Origin: Heminiphilus faecis
GTDB taxonomy: Bacteria > Bacteroidota > Bacteroidia > Bacteroidales > Muribaculaceae
Direction: 5' to 3'
DNA length: 64,000 nt
NCBI RefSeq assembly: GCF_008728965.1
Contig: NZ_VSMC01000013.1
Location: 21,450-85,449 of the forward strand
Shown: positions 54,064 through 61,974 of the stretch, piece by piece
How positions within the stretch are numbered: the first letter of the stretch is position 1
Layout: each line of letters opens with the position of its first letter
The notes under the pieces: model-generated
The model's database searches: none
What the model was told of the DNA's origin: nothing
Seen by the model: the letters and a program-made list of their open reading frames with translations, nothing else
Position numbers and translations under genes: made by a program

Positions 54064-54095
54064 ATGATACTATTTTATCAAAGCATCATACTATT
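54064..54095 (-). promoter_or_regulatory. Candidate AraC-regulator operator upstream of the GH5-led block
   Basis: Two direct repeats on the plus strand, ATGATACTATT (54064-54074) and ATCATACTATT (54085-54095), 10 of 11 identical and 21 bp apart, 55-86 bp upstream of the GH5 ATG. The second overlaps the last codons of the regulator gene. AraC-type proteins commonly bind two half-sites 21 bp apart. Confidence 0.5.
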
Positions 54096-54961
54096 ACCTT
54101 GTTTTTACGATAGTTCTCACGGAATACTTTAGGCGAACATCCTTTCTTGCGCTTGAATATGCGGTTGAAGTTTGACACATTGTTAAACCCGCACTCGTAG
54201 CAAATCTCCACTATGGACATTGTACTGTCGGCCAACAGACGCGACGCATATCCGAGCCGCATGTCTATTATGTAGTCGGATATAGTACGCCCTGTACGCA
54301 ATTTAAAAAAGCGGCTGAAAGCGGCCGGAGTCATGCCTGCCAGATTGGAAAGTGTCTGCAGTCTTATCTCCTTGCTGTAATTATTGTTTATATACTCCTC
54401 CACTTTATGCACACGACGGCTGTCAGAAGAAACCTTGACATTGGCAAACGATGTACTGGCAAGTGTATGACAGCACTCCTCAAACGAAAGTTCATATAAT
54501 ATCTCAAGTAGTTTAAGCACTCGGTAAAATCCCGACTGAATGCGTGTTATCTCGTCGATGCGGCTGTATATACGCATTATGGCGGGCATCTCAAAGGCTA
54601 TGCCGGAGCGACAGCGTTCAAACATAAGTTCAAGGCTCTTCATCTGATTCTTGGCAAGCAACGACTCACCCAGCAGATCGGGCGAGAACTGGATCGTGAC
54701 CTCTCTTATACGGCCTCCCTCGCAGTTGTACTGGTCCCACATGTGCTCAAGACCGCCTCCCACAAGAGCGAGATCATAACGACCAAGCTCCTCCATACTG
54801 TCACCGACGATGCGGCGTGCGCCGTCGCAATTCTCTATGAAGTTGAGTTCATACTCCTCATGTCGGTGAAGCGGATAATCAAATGAGTCCTTGTACCTGT
54901 CTATGAGATAGAAGCAATCTTTTGATGACAATGGGGTTATCTCTGTGATAATTTTATTCAT
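54086..54961 (-). CDS. AraC family regulator of the mannan locus
   Basis: A 291-residue regulator. The N-terminal cupin half has DYPLHRHEEYELNFIENCDGARRIVGD and LALVGGGLEHMW. The C-terminal 100 residues are two helix-turn-helix motifs (KEIRLQTLSNLAGMTPAAFSRFFKLRTG and STMSIVEICYECGFNNVSNFNRIFKRKKGCSPKVFRE). It probably senses a sugar or oligosaccharide and activates the adjacent operons. PULs more often use hybrid two-component or SusR regulators, so AraC control is notable. Its own promoter overlaps a copy of the candidate operator, suggesting autoregulation. Confidence 0.93.
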   Translation of the reverse strand: MNKIITEITPLSSKDCFYLIDRYKDSFDYPLHRHEEYELNFIENCDGARRIVGDSMEELGRYDLALVGGGLEHMWDQYNCEGGRIREVTIQFSPDLLGESLLAKNQMKSLELMFERCRSGIAFEMPAIMRIYSRIDEITRIQSGFYRVLKLLEILYELSFEECCHTLASTSFANVKVSSDSRRVHKVEEYINNNYSKEIRLQTLSNLAGMTPAAFSRFFKLRTGRTISDYIIDMRLGYASRLLADSTMSIVEICYECGFNNVSNFNRIFKRKKGCSPKVFRENYRKNKVIV

Positions 54962-54992
54962 GTCGGCCAGAATAAGGTTAATTGTGACAATG

Positions 54993-55023
54993 CAAAGATA
55001 CTATTTTCCCAACTACAAACAAA
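54993..55023 (-). promoter_or_regulatory. Promoter of the AraC-type regulator with overlapping operator copy
   Basis: On the minus strand TTTG (55020-55023), a 19-bp spacer, and TATCTTTG (54993-55000). GATACTATTTT at 54997-55007 on the plus strand overlaps the -7 box and is identical over 11 bases to 54066-54076 in front of the GH5 gene. Confidence 0.75.
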
Positions 55024-55169
55024 CCTTTTCATGCAAAATAAATACATTCTCCAAGCGCAAACAATACTTTATTTACATCGTCACCCTAAAGCGGACACAT
55101 TACTGCAACAAAACAGCATGATATGTGTTAACATCATATGATGTGTAATATAACAAACAATCAAAAATT

Positions 55170-55739
55170 ATGGGAAGAAAATCAAACTTTTGGACATACC
55201 TGTTCTTATTGGCTGCAGGCATAGCGCTTATATGCATGCACACAAAAGTCGAGTTGCTTTCATGGGTGATAATGTTCATAGGGGCAATGTTTGCCATACC
55301 GGGACTGATAGGTGTAATATCAGGCATAATCAGAAGCTCCCGCAGCGAGCGAGTTGACGGCATGTCGGTCACATCATCGCTCGGCTCACTAATCATAGGA
55401 GTAATATTAATCGTATGGCCTACACCGTTTGTAGGTGTATTTGTATATATTCTTGCCGCGATACTTATAATAGGAGGATTGTGTCAGATATGGGCACTCG
55501 CCACAGGTTACCGCCCATACAAAATGCCATTCGGGCTTTACATACTGCCCGTGCTGATAATCATAACCGGAGTGGTTATAATATGCTCAAGCCTTAAAGA
55601 AATACAGGAAGTATTCACACTAATGGCCGGCATAGCCATGGTGGCTACCGCCGCCAACGGACTGTTTATATACCTCACTGCATATAACGCCGTCAAGAGG
55701 TCCAACAACCGCGGCGATATCACCGACAACAGCCTATAG
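55170..55739 (+). CDS. HdeD/DUF308-like membrane protein
   Basis: A 189-residue membrane protein with six hydrophobic helices: TYLFLLAAGIALICMH, WVIMFIGAMFAIPGLIGVISGI, LIIGVILIVWPTPFVGVFVYILAAILIIGG, LYILPVLIIITGVVIICSS and a last helix near 155-175. The paired-helix repeats with GxxxxxxP resemble HdeD (DUF308), known from acid resistance in E. coli. Function here is unknown. It ends tail-to-tail with the kinase gene; the stop codons sit side by side (CTATAG) and the coding ends overlap by 6 bp. Confidence 0.75.
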   Translation: MGRKSNFWTYLFLLAAGIALICMHTKVELLSWVIMFIGAMFAIPGLIGVISGIIRSSRSERVDGMSVTSSLGSLIIGVILIVWPTPFVGVFVYILAAILIIGGLCQIWALATGYRPYKMPFGLYILPVLIIITGVVIICSSLKEIQEVFTLMAGIAMVATAANGLFIYLTAYNAVKRSNNRGDITDNSL

Positions 55740-56384
55740 CCCCCTCTCGCAGACGTTTTTGATGCGGCGACGCAGATAGTCACATATCACCTCGGCTATA
55801 TCATCCATCGTCATTGACGACGAGTCTATGGTCAGATGATAGGACTTGGCGTCGCCCCACGTCTTGTCGGTATAGAAATTATAATAACCGGCACGCAATT
55901 TATTGGTCTTCTCGGCCAAAGCCTTCGCCTGTTCACGGGTCGTTTTGTCACCGCGCTTCATTATACGTTCTATGCATACGTCCATCGGCGCATGGACAAA
56001 CACATTGACACACAACGGATGATCACGAAGTATATAATCGGCGCTTCGCCCCACAATGACACACGGATGCGTATCGGCTACGGAATGTATAAAATCGCTC
56101 TGCGCCCTATATAACGAATCATCACTTATAGAAGTCGAGCCGGAATAAAGTGTATATGGATTATATCCCATAGTAAATGAAAAGAGCCCGTTGAAAAACT
56201 TCGGGAACTTTTCATCGGATTTCTCGAAAAATTCCGGGCTCACACCGGCTTTCTTCGCCGCCTCGCACAGCAGCTCCTTATCATAATACGCTATGCCGAG
56301 TTTACGCGCAAGCAATTTACCGAGTTCACGTCCGCCGCTACCGAATTGGCGTCCGATCGTAATCACATATTTCTTGTCATCCAT
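55734..56384 (-). CDS. Cytidylate kinase-like P-loop protein
   Basis: A 216-residue protein from the ATG at 56382-56384; the open frame reaches 56549 but a promoter lies inside that extension, so the shorter start is preferred. The N-terminus is YVITIGRQFGSGGRELGKLLARKLGIAYYDKEL, with the P-loop GRQFGSGG. Further features are CVIVGRSADYILRDHP, NVFVHAPMDVCIERIMKRGDKT and YNFYTDKTWGDAKSYHLTIDSS. It belongs to the cytidylate-kinase-like family (Cytidylate_kin2), not the canonical Cmk. The substrate is not established. Confidence 0.88.
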   Translation of the reverse strand: MDDKKYVITIGRQFGSGGRELGKLLARKLGIAYYDKELLCEAAKKAGVSPEFFEKSDEKFPKFFNGLFSFTMGYNPYTLYSGSTSISDDSLYRAQSDFIHSVADTHPCVIVGRSADYILRDHPLCVNVFVHAPMDVCIERIMKRGDKTTREQAKALAEKTNKLRAGYYNFYTDKTWGDAKSYHLTIDSSSMTMDDIAEVICDYLRRRIKNVCERGL

Positions 56385-56407
56385 ATTATATACGATATAA
56401 ATGATGA

Positions 56408-56437
56408 CAAATATACGAAGAAGTCCAGATAAACAAA
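56408..56437 (-). promoter_or_regulatory. Promoter of the cytidylate-kinase-like gene
   Basis: On the minus strand TTTG (56434-56437), an 18-bp spacer, and TATATTTG (56408-56415). The inferred start lies about 15 bp before the ATG at 56384. Confidence 0.7.
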
Positions 56438-56500
56438 GGCTTTTTTCAATGAAAAAGCACATCACCCGAAGCAATACAAGAGGCAATGCACATTTTAGCT

Positions 56501-56530
56501 GTTGTATTTCATAGATTTTAATTACATTTG
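56501..56530 (+). promoter_or_regulatory. Promoter of the beta-sandwich/GH43 pair
   Basis: GTTG at 56501-56504, an 18-bp spacer, then TACATTTG at 56523-56530, matching the -7 consensus fully and the -33 in part. It lies 31 bp before the ATG. Confidence 0.65.
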
Positions 56531-56561
56531 CAGAAATTAACTTAACCATAGATACCAGACC

Positions 56562-57317
56562 ATGAGATATAGTTTTCTTAAAAGACAGTCACTTCTTCTT
56601 TTGATACTGCTGACAGTGGTATCGGTAAATGTACGCGCTGAGGCCGATGCTGCCGGAGAGGATGATTTTCCGCCTCCACGCCAGACCGATTACAAAATCC
56701 AGACTCCGACTTATCTTTCCGATTATTTTACTAAGAGCGAAAAAGGATGTATCGCTACCGAAAGCGACGGATTCATTCGACGCTGGATGCTTTTGGAACC
56801 GATCAGCAAACCCAATCGCTCAAATACGGTGTTTACCGACAGCTATATCAACAGTGTTCTTGACTCTGTATATTTCAAAGGACAGTTTACCGACATTCCC
56901 CAAAACGGCAGCAAAGTAAAAGCAGGCTCCGCCAGACTCACTTGGCATGCACTCGACAGCCGATTGTTTAACGTGAAGCTGTATCGTTTTGCCGCCGCGC
57001 TTAAAAAGCCGGTATACGGCGTGATATTCATGGCTGTTACCGTCATCGACTGCCCCGATGAAATAAAGAATGTACGCATGTCTGTAGGCTCCAACTCGGC
57101 ATCGAAATGGTGGTTGAACGGAGAGGAGACCGTAATTCTATCGGGCGACCGGCGCATGGTGGCTGACGATTGTGTGTCAAAACGCATTACACTCCGGAAA
57201 GGGCGCAATATTATATGGGGAGCAGTCATCAACGGCCCCGGAATGAGCGACTTTTGTGTGCGTTTCCTTGACGAAAACGGAAATCCCGTTACCAATTTCA
57301 CAACTTGTTTTGAATGA
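56562..57317 (+). CDS. Secreted beta-sandwich protein of unknown function
   Basis: A 251-residue protein with signal SLLLLILLTVVSVNVRA. I recognise no named family. The segment KGCIATESDGFIRRWMLLEPI and the later SASKWWLNGEETVILSGDRRMVADDCVSKRITLRKGRNIIWGAV follow the pattern of sugar-binding beta-sandwich modules found beside acetylxylan esterases and GH43 enzymes, in which W-L-N-G-E is followed by a Lys-Gly-Arg-Asn turn. The ATG of GH43 overlaps its TGA, so the two are translated together. It may be an accessory binding protein of that enzyme. Confidence 0.65.
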   Translation: MRYSFLKRQSLLLLILLTVVSVNVRAEADAAGEDDFPPPRQTDYKIQTPTYLSDYFTKSEKGCIATESDGFIRRWMLLEPISKPNRSNTVFTDSYINSVLDSVYFKGQFTDIPQNGSKVKAGSARLTWHALDSRLFNVKLYRFAAALKKPVYGVIFMAVTVIDCPDEIKNVRMSVGSNSASKWWLNGEETVILSGDRRMVADDCVSKRITLRKGRNIIWGAVINGPGMSDFCVRFLDENGNPVTNFTTCFE

Positions 57318-58774
57318 TTATGAAAATCAGAAATATCATCTATGGGACTACAGTGTCCTTTGCGCTTGTATCATCGACAAACGCCTACTCCCAGACAGGA
57401 GAACCTTATATCCATGACCCGTCAACAATAATGGAGTGTGACGGCAAGTATTACACCTTCGGCACTGGCGGAGGAGGCCTTATATCGGAAGACGGCTGGA
57501 GCTGGCAGCCGGGAGCTGTAAGACCCGGCGGAGGAGCTGCGCCCGATGCCATAAAGATAGGCGACCGCTATCTGATAGCGTATAGCGCCACAGGCGGAGG
57601 TCTCGGCGGCGGACATGCAGGCAAAGTGCTGACGATGTGGAACAAGACCCTCGACCCCTCTTCGCCCGATTTTAAATTCACAGAGCCTATCGAGGTGGCA
57701 CACTCTCTTGACGACGAGGATTGCGACGCTATAGATGCCGGGCTACTGCTTGACCCGACAACGGGCCGGCTGTGGCTCTCATACGGCACATACTTCGGTT
57801 TCATACGACTTGTAGAGCTTGATCCCGCTACCGGCGCGCGTGTGGAAGGAAACGAGCCTATTGACATAGCCATAGACTGCGAAGCCACCGACCTGATGTA
57901 CCGCGACGGCTGGTATTATCTTCTCGGCACACACGGCACATGTTGCGACGGCCCGAACTCCACATACAACATTGTCGTGGGACGCTCGCGCAACGTCACC
58001 GGACCATACATCGACAACATAGGGCGCGACATGCTTCAGGGTGGCGGCAAGATGCTTCTGTCGGCAGGGAACCGCAAGACCGGACCGGGACACTTCGGGC
58101 GATACATAGAAGATGACGGTGTGGAGAAGATGTCGTTTCATTACGAAGCCGACTTTGACCGCGGAGGGCGCAGTGTACTTGCGGTGCTGCCCCTGCTTTG
58201 GGAAAACGGATGGCCCGTAGCCGGCGAGCCGGTAAAAGAAGGTGTCTACGAAATTGAGTCGCAGCGCCACGGCTACGCATTGGAACTGGCAGTAGATTTT
58301 GTAAGGATGCCCCACAAGATGTTCCGCTTCTGGGAAAAAGCCGAAGCCCCGGTCGAGCCTCTTAAATCGCAGACACTTGAAGATGTAATAGACACTTGGC
58401 CGGAGGGAGAGATAAACGTACGTCTTGGCGACTATATGTTCCGCCCTCATCAGCGTTGGTCGGTACAGCCTGCACCGGAATATGGCGGTTATCTCGACGC
58501 GCCATATTATAAAATCTTGATCGAAGGCACGAATCGCGCACTCACCGCCACGGCCGAGGCCGAAGTGACGGCGGCACCCGAATTCACAGGAGCACCTGAG
58601 CAATTGTGGCGCATAGAACAGTTGACCGACGGCACCTATCGCATAATGCCCAAAAGCGTACCGGGACACGAAAGCGAGCAGCTTGTACTCGTGTCGGTAG
58701 CCGACAGCACACCCTCTCTCGGCAGATTCGACATGAACAGCGACAACTCAAAGTGGCGTTTCCGCGACCGTTAG
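57314..58774 (+). CDS. GH43-type glycosidase with C-terminal lectin-like region
   Basis: A 486-residue secreted enzyme (signal ending SSTNAYSQ). The five-bladed propeller has YIHDPSTIMECDGKYYTFGTGGG with base D35, DCDAIDAGLLLDPTTGRLWLSYGTYFG with D141, and AIDCEATDLMYRDGWYYLLGTHGTCCDG with acid E190, plus NVTGPYIDNIGRDMLQGGG and GPGHFGRYIEDDG. These are GH43 features, as in arabinan-degrading subfamilies. Residues about 390-486 (YYKILIEGTNRALTATAEAEV, EQLWRIEQLTDGTYRIMPKSV) look like a ricin-type beta-trefoil. It overlaps the upstream gene by 4 bp (ATGA). Confidence 0.85.
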   Translation: MIMKIRNIIYGTTVSFALVSSTNAYSQTGEPYIHDPSTIMECDGKYYTFGTGGGGLISEDGWSWQPGAVRPGGGAAPDAIKIGDRYLIAYSATGGGLGGGHAGKVLTMWNKTLDPSSPDFKFTEPIEVAHSLDDEDCDAIDAGLLLDPTTGRLWLSYGTYFGFIRLVELDPATGARVEGNEPIDIAIDCEATDLMYRDGWYYLLGTHGTCCDGPNSTYNIVVGRSRNVTGPYIDNIGRDMLQGGGKMLLSAGNRKTGPGHFGRYIEDDGVEKMSFHYEADFDRGGRSVLAVLPLLWENGWPVAGEPVKEGVYEIESQRHGYALELAVDFVRMPHKMFRFWEKAEAPVEPLKSQTLEDVIDTWPEGEINVRLGDYMFRPHQRWSVQPAPEYGGYLDAPYYKILIEGTNRALTATAEAEVTAAPEFTGAPEQLWRIEQLTDGTYRIMPKSVPGHESEQLVLVSVADSTPSLGRFDMNSDNSKWRFRDR

Positions 58775-58792
58775 CGTCTGCCGCAAGAACTT

Positions 58793-59470
58793 TCAACGCT
58801 TTACAGAGAGTATATAGCCTCGCTTCTTTATTGAGGTTATGGTTACGGCAGGATCATCGATAAGACGGCGCAGGTAAGTTATCTGAACATTCAAGGCAAG
58901 CGAGTTGGCATAGCTTACATCGCCCCATACTTGGGTCAATATTGTGTCACGTTCAACAACATTGCCTATGTTTTCGGCAAGCATTTGCAATATTTCACTC
59001 TGACGCACCGACAAAGAGTGGGTCTCACCGCCGTATGTCAATGATGACAGGTTAGGGTGAAACAATGTAGAAGCTATGCGATATTCCTTATCATTACGCA
59101 TAGTCAGGCTTTCAAAGCGTTCATTAATCTTAGCCACAAGCTCCTCCGGATAAAACGGCTTGGCTATGTAATCGTTTCCTTTGAGAGCGAATCCTTTGAG
59201 CCGGTCGGCTTTCTCCGTGCGGTCGGTAAGAAAAAATATAACCACGCGCTTATCGTCATGTCTTATACACTCCGCCATCTCGAAGCCGTCCATTACCGGC
59301 ATGTTTATGTCGAGCAATATAAGATCGGGCTTTAAAGCGGCATAACGCTCAAGGCCCGACGAACCGTCGGGGGCATAATCCACCCTGAATCCCTCCGCTT
59401 CAAGAAAGCGACGCAAAAGAGCGGCATTGCGCACATCATCATCGACAATCAGAATATCAGGCTTCATCAT
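58793..59470 (-). CDS. OmpR-type response regulator
   Basis: A 225-residue response regulator. The receiver (1-120) has ILIVDDDVRNAAL, the phosphorylation site D54 in ILLDINMPVMDGFEM, Thr in FFLTDRTEKADRL and Lys in YIAKPFYPEEL. The DNA-binding winged helix (130-225) has LSVRQSEILQMLAENIGNVVERDTILTQVWGDVSYANSLALNVQITYLRRLI and ends KRGYILSVKR, the OmpR/PhoB type. Its ATG overlaps the kinase stop (ATGA). The divergent promoter region carries 11-bp-phased repeats that fit binding by such a dimer. Confidence 0.95.
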   Translation of the reverse strand: MMKPDILIVDDDVRNAALLRRFLEAEGFRVDYAPDGSSGLERYAALKPDLILLDINMPVMDGFEMAECIRHDDKRVVIFFLTDRTEKADRLKGFALKGNDYIAKPFYPEELVAKINERFESLTMRNDKEYRIASTLFHPNLSSLTYGGETHSLSVRQSEILQMLAENIGNVVERDTILTQVWGDVSYANSLALNVQITYLRRLIDDPAVTITSIKKRGYILSVKR

Positions 59471-60942
59471 TGTGGCAAGTTAATGGTAAAAGTACTACCT
59501 TCTCCTATCCGGCTCACGACCTCAACCCGGCCACCGTGAGCTTCGGCAAGAAGTTTTACATAAGCAAGTCCCAACCCCACCCCGGGCAAGCCGCTCTGCA
59601 TGGCTGACGTAGCTCGATAAAACTTCTCGAAAATCTTGTCGACATCGCTGTCCGCTATACCCGTGCCGGTATCGGAGACGCATATAGCCACATGACCCTC
59701 TGTATACTCACATCCAAAACGTATTCTGACACTTTCGCCCGAATATTTCACCGCATTTTCAATAAGATTGCCTACCATCTGCGAAAGATGCAGTTTATCG
59801 GCGGTTATACTTACATCGCGCCCTACATCATTTACCAGCTCCACGCATTTGTCCGACGGCAAATGCGTTTTCGCAATGGCCTCTTCCACCATATTATATA
59901 GGACGAAAGTCTCGACATCAAGCGGTATCTGACTCGCCTCATTGAAAGTTATATCACGCAATCGGGAGAAATACGTCGACAGATTATTCACCGCCATACG
60001 GCAATCATCGAGAATTTCTGTTCGAGAGTTATCATCATAGACCAGCTTGGGATTATCCAATGATGATATGCATAATTTCAGAGTACTGACGGGACGCTTC
60101 AGTTCATGGATCATCGTATGCACAAAACCGGTTCTTACACTGTCAAGCCGGACAAACATCTTTATTGTGCGTATCTGCCATATCAGACATACAATAAGAA
60201 ACACCGATAGCAACATGCTCACCACCAAGGTGACACCCATTGACTTAACAACCGACGCCACAGTTATTGGCATAGTAAAACGCACCACTTTATGCTCAAG
60301 AGCAACGTAGGGAAACACACCCTTAATCTCATGTCGGAAAAATGAGCCATCCTTGATGATTTCAGGGTCAATCATCAGCGAATCTACAGTAGTAAGACTG
60401 ACGGAAGCTATCATGCCGAACTGCTTCATAACCGAGTCGACCCCTTCGATTGTGAACGGAGAATTATGGTCTAACGTAATCTCATCGGCCATGTCCCATA
60501 CATTTGTCTTTAAAGGCATATCATGCACCTCAAACCGTTTTACATCAGTATGGTCTGAGTCGGGTTCCATAAAATTGATTAGCTCACGGGCCTTCGTCCG
60601 CATATCCGACGTGACGTCTACGGTGTCTGGCAGGCCAAGCAGATCTGTCACCTTGTACATGTAAAAAGAGTTTGTAACAGTCGATGTCTGCTTGGATCCA
60701 TGACTCTTATAGTCTATGTTTGTGTTGCTCCATGCAATAGTCGTACTGTCATTATAGCTTGTGTCAAGTTTACGGATATCGTTATACTTCTGCACAACAA
60801 GTCCCATCAACTTGAAATTCTTCTCCTGCTCCACATCAAGAGTGACATTATATTGCTTATAAAGCCATATAATCTGAACGGCAATAAGACCGATTATTGC
60901 CGCTGCAGTAAACATATATAGTGTCTTGATTCTCTTTTCCAT
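59467..60942 (-). CDS. Sensor histidine kinase
   Basis: A 491-residue kinase. Membrane helices at about 10-28 and 232-258 flank a periplasmic sensor of 200 residues with no known domain (DITSDMRTKARELINFMEPDSDHT-like segments). The phosphoacceptor is H279 in HTMIHELKRPVSTLK. ATPase boxes are LIENAVKYSGE (N), CVSDTGTGIADSDVDKIFEKFYR (G1/F) and LPGVGLGLAYVKLLAEAHGG (G2). Note the H-box Lys-Arg (HELKRP) in place of the usual HELKTP. It is paired with the response regulator and divergent from the GLPGLI-receptor genes, its likely targets. Confidence 0.94.
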   Translation of the reverse strand: MEKRIKTLYMFTAAAIIGLIAVQIIWLYKQYNVTLDVEQEKNFKLMGLVVQKYNDIRKLDTSYNDSTTIAWSNTNIDYKSHGSKQTSTVTNSFYMYKVTDLLGLPDTVDVTSDMRTKARELINFMEPDSDHTDVKRFEVHDMPLKTNVWDMADEITLDHNSPFTIEGVDSVMKQFGMIASVSLTTVDSLMIDPEIIKDGSFFRHEIKGVFPYVALEHKVVRFTMPITVASVVKSMGVTLVVSMLLSVFLIVCLIWQIRTIKMFVRLDSVRTGFVHTMIHELKRPVSTLKLCISSLDNPKLVYDDNSRTEILDDCRMAVNNLSTYFSRLRDITFNEASQIPLDVETFVLYNMVEEAIAKTHLPSDKCVELVNDVGRDVSITADKLHLSQMVGNLIENAVKYSGESVRIRFGCEYTEGHVAICVSDTGTGIADSDVDKIFEKFYRATSAMQSGLPGVGLGLAYVKLLAEAHGGRVEVVSRIGEGSTFTINLPQ

Positions 60943-60946
60943 AGTG

Positions 60947-60954
60947 CAAAGCTA
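60947..60954 (-). promoter_or_regulatory. Putative -7 box of the sensor kinase gene
   Basis: Minus-strand TAGCTTTG ends 5 bp before the ATG, implying a leaderless or very short 5' end, unless the internal Met at 60915 is used. No -33 TTTG is clear. Confidence 0.35.
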
Positions 60955-60981
60955 CCGATTAATAACGACATTACGGCATGG

Positions 60982-61024
60982 AGTAATAATTTAGTAATAA
61001 TTACATAACAATTGAGTAATGATT
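60982..61024. promoter_or_regulatory. Four 11-bp-phased direct repeats, candidate response-regulator sites
   Basis: AGTAATAATT at 60982 and 60993, a degenerate CATAACAATT at 61004, and AGTAATGATT at 61015. All begin at intervals of exactly 11 bp, one helical turn, as in OmpR/PhoB-class sites. They end 28 bp before the -7 box of the GLPGLI operon. Confidence 0.55.
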
Positions 61025-61052
61025 ATTTTAAGTATGAAGCACACGCCTGATA

Positions 61053-61060
61053 TAATTTTG
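61053..61060 (+). promoter_or_regulatory. -7 box of the GLPGLI-receptor operon
   Basis: TAATTTTG matches TAnnTTTG and lies 22 bp before the preferred ATG. The -33 is poor (TTTTA near 61026-61030), which suits activation from the upstream repeats. Its place rules out the longer open frame starting at 61019. Confidence 0.6.
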
Positions 61061-61081
61061 CAGTGTCAAACAAAAAAGAAA

Positions 61082-61963
61082 ATGATGAAAACCAAACCTC
61101 TCATTATCTCAATCGCCGCGTTCCTCATAGGAGCTGCGGCCACAAACGCGAGGATAATACGTCGACAATTAAACATCCTTCAGACAAACGTTCCTGAAAC
61201 CAAAACCCTCGCTGAAGGATATCTCGAATTCATATATGACTACACATTCAATGCCGACACACTCTACAATTCTCAGACTGATCGAGAAAAGATGCTCCTC
61301 CAGGTCGGCACGGACGGCATATCGAAATATTCAAGCCTGAAGAACATTGTTGCTGACTCGATAATTCCGACTCTATCGCAGGAGGAGCTTGTCAAAAATG
61401 CAGAACGTCTGGCCAACGGACCATTCATCAATATCGTCAAAAACCATTCTGCCGGCAAAATCACTCATACGGAAAAAATTGCACTCGATTGGTTCAAATA
61501 CGAAGAAGATATACCGCAATTTGACTGGACGCTTACCGACAGCGTACGCACTGTACTTGGCTACGAGTGTCGACAGGCAAAGTGCCGCTTCCGCGGTCGC
61601 GACTGGACGGTGTTCTACACGGAAGAGATACCCGTAATGGACGGTCCGTGGAAACTGTGCGGTCTTCCCGGGCTTATCATGTCGGCTCATGATGAAAAGA
61701 GCCTATACGCTTTTGAATGCATAGGCGTCAAGTCAAACACGTCACGCCCCATAACAATCTATGACGTGTCGTATAATGAGACTAACCGCAAAAAATTCTA
61801 CGACACACTGCATCGCTACGAATCAAATCCTTACGGATATGCCGAGACAGTATCAGGCATCCACGTAACAATTACCGACAATGCCGGAAACCCCGACCCC
61901 ACCGCCTACGATCCGATAGAACTCGGCTACGACTACCTCGAACGCGACTGGCGCGAAAAATAA
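61082..61963 (+). CDS. GLPGLI family protein
   Basis: A 293-residue secreted protein; the ATG at 61082 (or 61085) begins the signal MMKTKPLIISIAAFLIGAAATNA. The name-giving motif is seen in MDGPWKLCGLPGLIMSAHDEKSLYAFE, with YECRQAKCRFRGRDWTVFYTEEIP just before, both hallmarks of TIGR01200. The function is unknown, but in Bacteroidetes these proteins are regularly encoded next to a TonB-receptor-like barrel, as here. The stop is 11 bp before the next ATG. It is probably under control of the divergent two-component system. Confidence 0.92.
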   Translation: MMKTKPLIISIAAFLIGAAATNARIIRRQLNILQTNVPETKTLAEGYLEFIYDYTFNADTLYNSQTDREKMLLQVGTDGISKYSSLKNIVADSIIPTLSQEELVKNAERLANGPFINIVKNHSAGKITHTEKIALDWFKYEEDIPQFDWTLTDSVRTVLGYECRQAKCRFRGRDWTVFYTEEIPVMDGPWKLCGLPGLIMSAHDEKSLYAFECIGVKSNTSRPITIYDVSYNETNRKKFYDTLHRYESNPYGYAETVSGIHVTITDNAGNPDPTAYDPIELGYDYLERDWREK

Positions 61964-61974
61964 ACACATTGACA

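Noticed and set aside
55734..56549. Long form of the cytidylate-kinase-like protein starting at 56549
   Set aside because: A promoter with TTTG-N18-TATATTTG lies within the extension, and the family begins right at the P-loop strand.
61019..61963. GLPGLI start at 61019
   Set aside because: The -7 box at 61053-61060 would lie inside the coding sequence, and the signal peptide begins at 61082.
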